Below, piece by piece: positions 60,446 to 64,000 of a stretch of DNA of 64,000 nt. The notes below the pieces were generated by a model. It was not told where the DNA came from. It did no database searches and worked only from the letters and a program-made list of their open reading frames with translations. Position numbers and translations under genes: made by a program. Within the stretch, counting starts at the first letter, position 1, and each line of letters starts with the position of its first letter. The DNA is from Cytobacillus sp. NCCP-133 (GTDB taxonomy: Bacteria > Bacillota > Bacilli > Bacillales > Cytobacillaceae), in contig NZ_BRVM01000003.1 in assembly GCF_026011715.1 (NCBI RefSeq), positions 127,297-191,296 on the forward strand, written 5' to 3'.

Positions 60446-62110
60446 CTATTTTATACGATATACGCGCGCTTCATATGGCATAAGAGTGAATGAATCAACA
60501 TCTGCATGCTGTTCAACAGCGTAATTATTCAATAAAAGCTTGTCATATGATAGCTTGAATTCTGATTTGAAGTCAGCGTCCCTGGATGACAAGTTTGCAA
60601 TGACCACGACCTGATCATCATCTGACATGCGGGTGTAGGCGTAAATCTGCTTATCTTCTTCAAGCATTAAATCATATTGCCCGTATGTGAAGACTTCGTT
60701 TTCTTTTTTTAGACGAATCATTTTCTTGTAGAAAGAAAGAATGGAGCTTTCATCCTGTGACTGAATTTCAACATTAATGTCCGTGTAATTTGGATTTACT
60801 TTCATCCACGGATGTGCAGTTGTAAAGCCAGCGTTTTCTTTTGTTGACCACTGCATTGGCGTTCGGCTGTTGTCACGGGAAGAAGCCCAAATGATTTCCA
60901 TGATTTTCTTATGGGACATGCCTTCCTCATTTTTGATGCGGTACAGGTTTTTAACTGCCACATCATCATAATCTTCAATGGAAGGAAAATGAACATTTGT
61001 CATGCCAATTTCCTGGCCCTGATAAATAAATGGAGTTCCCTGCATCAGAAAATACATTGCACCCATTGAAGTTGCACTTTGGTGCCAATAATCCTCATCA
61101 TTTCCCCATGTTGAAACAACACGCGGCTTATCATGATTCTCGATGAACAATGCATTCCATCCATCAGCTTCAAGCCCTTTTTGCCAGCGGGTCAAAACCT
61201 TTTTCAGCTCAACGATATCCAGCTCCGGGTTTGTTTCTGCATCCCATAAACCAAGGTGTTCAAATTGGAAAATCATATCCATTTTCCCTTTTTCCTCGCC
61301 AACCCAGAGATCGGCTTCATCCACTGTAACACCGTTAGCTTCACCGACTGTCATTACATCATAGTTTGCATATGTGCGTTCTTTAAATTCTTTTAAGAAT
61401 TCATGAATGCCCTCCTGGTTCATATGCATGTCGAAGGAAGAAACATACTTTTTCTTCTTCGGATTTGGCATATCAGGGAAGCCTGGTCGCTTTTTGATAT
61501 GGCTGATGGCATCAATTCTGAAACCATCGATTCCCTTGTCAAGCCACCAGTTAACCGTCTCATAAAGAGTATCGCGTACCTCTTTTTTCTCCCAGTTCAA
61601 ATCAGGCTGTCTCCTTGAGAATACATGAAGGAAATATTGATCCGTTTTCTTATGATATTCCCATGCGGATCCGCCAAAAATACTTTCCCAGTTGTTTGGC
61701 TCCTTGCCATTCTTTCCGTCTCTCCAAATATACCAATCCCTTTTCGGGTGTTGTTTGGATGAACGGGATTCTATGAACCACGGATGCTCGTCACTTGTAT
61801 GGTTTAATACCAGATCCAGTATCAGCTTCATATCACGCTTGTGGACCTCATCAAGCAGCTGGCTGAAATCCTCCATTGTACCGAAGTCTTCCATGATATC
61901 CTGATAATCTGAGATATCGTAGCCATTATCATCGTTAGGTGATTTGTACATCGGGCAAATCCAAATAACATCTATACCTAAACCTTTAATATAATCAAGT
62001 CTTTGAATAATTCCTTGTAGATCGCCAATTCCATCGCCATTTGAATCCTGGAAACTGCGCGGGTAAATTTGATATCCAACAGCTTCCTTCCACCAAATCT
62101 TTATCATCAT
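60446..62110 (-). CDS. malL: Alpha-glucosidase / oligo-1,6-glucosidase (GH13)
   Basis: A cytosolic GH13 enzyme of 554 residues that cleaves maltose/isomaltose-type oligosaccharides. Motifs in order: LVLNHTSDEHPWF, catalytic Asp in GFRIDAISH, Glu in VGEANG, and Asp in FIENHDKPR. The QxxPDLNW and isomaltase-type VGEANG context fit the oligo-1,6-glucosidase/MalL group. No signal peptide. A cre-like element in the promoter and a LacI-type operator downstream of it indicate sugar control. The start has AAGGTG; the second ATG is equally possible. Confidence 0.9.
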   Translation of the reverse strand: MMIKIWWKEAVGYQIYPRSFQDSNGDGIGDLQGIIQRLDYIKGLGIDVIWICPMYKSPNDDNGYDISDYQDIMEDFGTMEDFSQLLDEVHKRDMKLILDLVLNHTSDEHPWFIESRSSKQHPKRDWYIWRDGKNGKEPNNWESIFGGSAWEYHKKTDQYFLHVFSRRQPDLNWEKKEVRDTLYETVNWWLDKGIDGFRIDAISHIKKRPGFPDMPNPKKKKYVSSFDMHMNQEGIHEFLKEFKERTYANYDVMTVGEANGVTVDEADLWVGEEKGKMDMIFQFEHLGLWDAETNPELDIVELKKVLTRWQKGLEADGWNALFIENHDKPRVVSTWGNDEDYWHQSATSMGAMYFLMQGTPFIYQGQEIGMTNVHFPSIEDYDDVAVKNLYRIKNEEGMSHKKIMEIIWASSRDNSRTPMQWSTKENAGFTTAHPWMKVNPNYTDINVEIQSQDESSILSFYKKMIRLKKENEVFTYGQYDLMLEEDKQIYAYTRMSDDDQVVVIANLSSRDADFKSEFKLSYDKLLLNNYAVEQHADVDSFTLMPYEARVYRIK

Positions 62111-62145
62111 AACACCTTCAATTTATTTAAAATTTCTATCAGCGC

Positions 62146-62157
62146 GCAAACGTTTGC
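62146..62157. promoter_or_regulatory. LacI-family (MalR-type) operator GCAAACGTTTGC
   Basis: A perfect 12-bp palindrome with central CG, the typical shape of LacI-family operators and very like the GCAAACGTTTGC used by MalR in streptococci. It lies about 50 bp downstream of the predicted transcript start and 36 bp before the gene. Confidence 0.7.
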
Positions 62158-62212
62158 ATTCAACAGTATAAAAAAAGCTGCTTGCTTTGGGCATTTGCAT
62201 ACTTTTACAGTA

Positions 62213-62241
62213 AGTGTAGCGCTTACAATTGGTTTTTTCAA
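62213..62241 (-). promoter_or_regulatory. Alpha-glucosidase promoter with overlapping cre-like site
   Basis: Minus strand: -35 TTGAAA (62236-62241), 17 bp, -10 TACACT (62213-62218). A cre-like TGTAAGCGCTACA (62215-62227, one base short of a perfect cre palindrome) overlaps the -10, where CcpA binding would repress. Confidence 0.6.
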
Positions 62242-62294
62242 TACCCTTTCCGAAACAAAATCAGGTTGAATTCCGGGGGAATTGTGCCTTTAAA

Positions 62295-62329
62295 CAAAAA
62301 AAGCCGCTGCCGCTTCTGCACAGCGGCTT
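62295..62329 (-). terminator. Terminator after the HExxH gene
   Basis: Minus strand: AGCCGCTG / CAGCGGCT hairpin followed by seven Ts. Confidence 0.88.
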
Positions 62330-62341
62330 CCTCATTAGTTC

Positions 62342-62794
62342 TTAGGCTAGCTCCAATTGAAGCTGGTCCCAATAGGGCTTTAATGAGTGGTAAATAATCT
62401 TTTGCATAAAGTCATGATCCATTTGCGGAAGAAGCTTTTCAGCAAATGACCAAGCATTTTCTTCAATTCTGAGTGCAATTTGATACCGTTCTTGCTCTGT
62501 CTTACAGAGGTCAAGTTTTTCGGCCAAATCTACGAGTTCTCTGTCTTCAGCATGACCTAATTCATGGGCAAACACCACTGTAAAATAGTCCAAAAATCGT
62601 TCAGTCGAAGAAAATAATTGATAACATTGGTTTTTAATCTCTTCCATGTATAGTGTGATGGAATGCGATCCCATGCTGTACTTGCCGCCAGCTAAACGAT
62701 TTCCCGGAAAATGACCTTCCAGTATAATATCCACAAGACTCCCTGATCTTTTTATCAGCTCCTGAACAACTAGATCCAACTTCTCTTTTTCCAA
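62342..62794 (-). CDS. Putative zinc metallopeptidase-like protein (HELGH)
   Basis: A 150-residue cytosolic protein with a zincin signature: TVVFAHELGHAEDRELVDLAE, where HELGH supplies two His ligands and the Glu, and the downstream acidic residues (AEDRE, about 6 residues on) may give the third ligand. No signal peptide or membrane segment. I do not recognise the family. The TTG start has AAAGGTG seven nucleotides upstream; a longer frame from 62827 lacks a site. Single gene ending at a strong terminator. Confidence 0.7.
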   Translation of the reverse strand: MEKEKLDLVVQELIKRSGSLVDIILEGHFPGNRLAGGKYSMGSHSITLYMEEIKNQCYQLFSSTERFLDYFTVVFAHELGHAEDRELVDLAEKLDLCKTEQERYQIALRIEENAWSFAEKLLPQMDHDFMQKIIYHSLKPYWDQLQLELA

Positions 62795-62932
62795 CGGGTA
62801 ACACCTTTCTCTATTTTGAGTATTCAAATACTTGAACAGCCCCCTAGTAGTTTATAGGCTATTATATGAGAAAAGTGATAAAAAATAAACCAAGTTAATT
62901 ACCCAATGAATAAGAAAATAAAACCTTTTTGA

Positions 62933-63835
62933 CTAGTTTTTTTCTTGCAAAAGCGACTTATGAATCCATATGGCTGCCTGTGAGCCTTCTCCCATTGCAA
63001 TTGTCACTTGTTCAGAGTGGGCAGCAACATCGCCTGCTGCCCAAACGTTTTTTACATTGGTCATTTTTGTACGGGCATCCGTCACCACATGTTTATTTTC
63101 AAGACGTTCGACTCCCAGCTGTTTGGCTAGATCCGATTTTACCTCGTTGCCTCCAAAGGCAATAAAGCCTCTATCTCCAGTAATTTCTTTTCCACTTTCC
63201 AGCCTCACACCGTTAAATGCATCACCATCAGCAAGTACCTTTTGAATGGCTTCTTCGATATATTCAATATCCTTATTTTTCATTTCCTCCATTAATTTCT
63301 CATCTAATGGTGCCTTTTCATGGCTAATGAAAACTAGATCATTCGTCCAATAGGATAAAGTTAAGGCCATATTGGCACCAGCGTTTCCTGAGCCCAGCAC
63401 AATCGTGCGTTTGTCCTTAATTTCATATCCGTCACAATCCGGGCAAACATAAACGGATATGCCCAGGCATGGCATTAATTCAGGGAAAGGAGGGAGGCGG
63501 TCCATTACCCCTGTCGCAAGCAATATTCGCTTGCCTTTGTACTTATTGCCTGTATCAGCTGTGACCTCAAATCCCACACTTGTTTTTTGAGCCTGCTTAA
63601 CTTTCTCCACAGCAAACTTTACCCCAAGGCTCTCCGCATGCTTCTTCCCAATTTCCCGCAGTTCCTGACCGCTCACTCCATCAGGATAGCCTAAAATATT
63701 ATGATAGCTTCTGCAAATGGCGGAACGGCCATCATTTGCATCAAGCACCAAAACTTTATGTTTATATCGGCCCAGCTGAATAGCAGCCTGCAGGCCAGCA
63801 ATTCCGCCGCCAACAATCAAGCAGTCATATGCCAA
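62933..63835 (-). CDS. Thioredoxin-reductase-like NAD(P)/FAD oxidoreductase
   Basis: A 300-residue flavoprotein: FAD Rossmann motif IVGGGIAGLQAAIQL at about 7-21, redox CPDCDG at about 134-139, NAD(P) motif VLGSGNAGANMAL, and the C-terminal FAD motif VWAAGDVA. Compared with true TrxB, the redox motif is CPDC rather than CATC, and no linked thioredoxin partner is present. The substrate is unknown. The TTG start has AGGAGG eight nucleotides upstream. Confidence 0.87.
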   Translation of the reverse strand: MAYDCLIVGGGIAGLQAAIQLGRYKHKVLVLDANDGRSAICRSYHNILGYPDGVSGQELREIGKKHAESLGVKFAVEKVKQAQKTSVGFEVTADTGNKYKGKRILLATGVMDRLPPFPELMPCLGISVYVCPDCDGYEIKDKRTIVLGSGNAGANMALTLSYWTNDLVFISHEKAPLDEKLMEEMKNKDIEYIEEAIQKVLADGDAFNGVRLESGKEITGDRGFIAFGGNEVKSDLAKQLGVERLENKHVVTDARTKMTNVKNVWAAGDVAAHSEQVTIAMGEGSQAAIWIHKSLLQEKN

Positions 63836-63910
63836 CTTGCATTCCTCCTTTTTGTGCCAAAAATAGCTTTACATGTAATCTACCCGAAAAAATTTGATCT
63901 AAATACAAAA

Positions 63911-63951
63911 AAGGAGAGTTTCAGCTGCTTCCGAAAAACTCTCCCTTTTCC
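63911..63951 (-). terminator. Terminator of the gene entering from the right edge
   Basis: AAGGAGAGTTT / AAACTCTCCCTT hairpin with A and T tracts, just past the TAA at 63953-63955. Confidence 0.8.
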
Positions 63952-63952
63952 T

Positions 63953-64000
63953 TTACTTATTCATCTTTGAAAGAAATCCGCCAAGAAGTGTATCCAAATC
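63953..64000 (-). CDS. C-terminal end of a truncated gene
   Basis: The last 15 codons of a minus-strand gene (ending DLDTLLGGFLSKMNK, then TAA), cut by the window edge. The following terminator supports a real gene end. Too little remains to identify it. Confidence 0.6.
   Translation of the reverse strand, partial: DLDTLLGGFLSKMNK

Overview
The window reads as a chromosomal core segment of a spore-forming, low-to-moderate GC Bacillaceae bacterium. Its gene content and order follow Bacillus subtilis from glpX/murAB to pdxK (the ywj-ywd segment). The presence of icmF, intergenic arrays of a GGCCGATAAA/TTATCGGTCA type and several dispersed repeats suggests a Cytobacillus/Mesobacillus-like relative rather than B. 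subtilis itself; the genus is inferred. No rRNA, tRNA, prophage, insertion sequence or CRISPR array was seen.

Layout. 0-8 kb: glpX, murAB, tal and fbaA (central carbon and cell wall), the phosphorelay gene spo0F, ywjG, and pyrG with a complete reiterative-transcription attenuator. 8-21 kb: rpoE, then a minus-strand fatty/branched-acid cluster (fadF, thiolase, 3-hydroxyacyl-CoA dehydrogenase, two acyl-CoA dehydrogenases, a TetR regulator and isobutyryl-CoA mutase icmF), with a FadR-type operator over the fadF promoter. 21-29 kb: cardiolipin synthase, uvsE, argS, the spermidine genes speB-speE and several very small proteins. 29-44 kb: pbpG, the ywh/ywg/ywf genes, rsfA, lipL, pta (cre at about -54), hemQ, a frameshifted cwlJ, gerQ, a perfect parS site and ung. 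44-50 kb: a partial molybdenum-cofactor set (mobA, moaE, moaD, moeB), pdxK, yojF-bshB2 and an Fnr-like regulator. 50-64 kb: a more accessory stretch with a PQQ-type sugar dehydrogenase lipoprotein, HAD phosphatase, broken DNA-alkylation-repair gene, two transporters, a Gly/Pro-rich protein and a tandem P-loop ATPase that both have sigma-K-like promoters, ybaK, a catabolite-controlled alpha-glucosidase and a thioredoxin-reductase-like flavoprotein.

How the genes work together. fadF to icmF looks like one regulon for acyl-CoA beta-oxidation, with IcmF linking isobutyryl-CoA and butyryl-CoA. spo0F, rsfA, pbpG, cwlJ/gerQ and the sigma-K pair at 58-59.7 kb are sporulation and germination functions.

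The most unusual signal is a set of seven intergenic arrays of short degenerate motifs repeating every 20-21 bp (about two helical turns) with unconserved spacers. They occur at 17.1, 23.6, 29.0, 33.5, 38.2, 47.2 and 57.8 kb. Their cores differ but share a TTWT-NN-GG/GC-type layout. I know of no described function for them.
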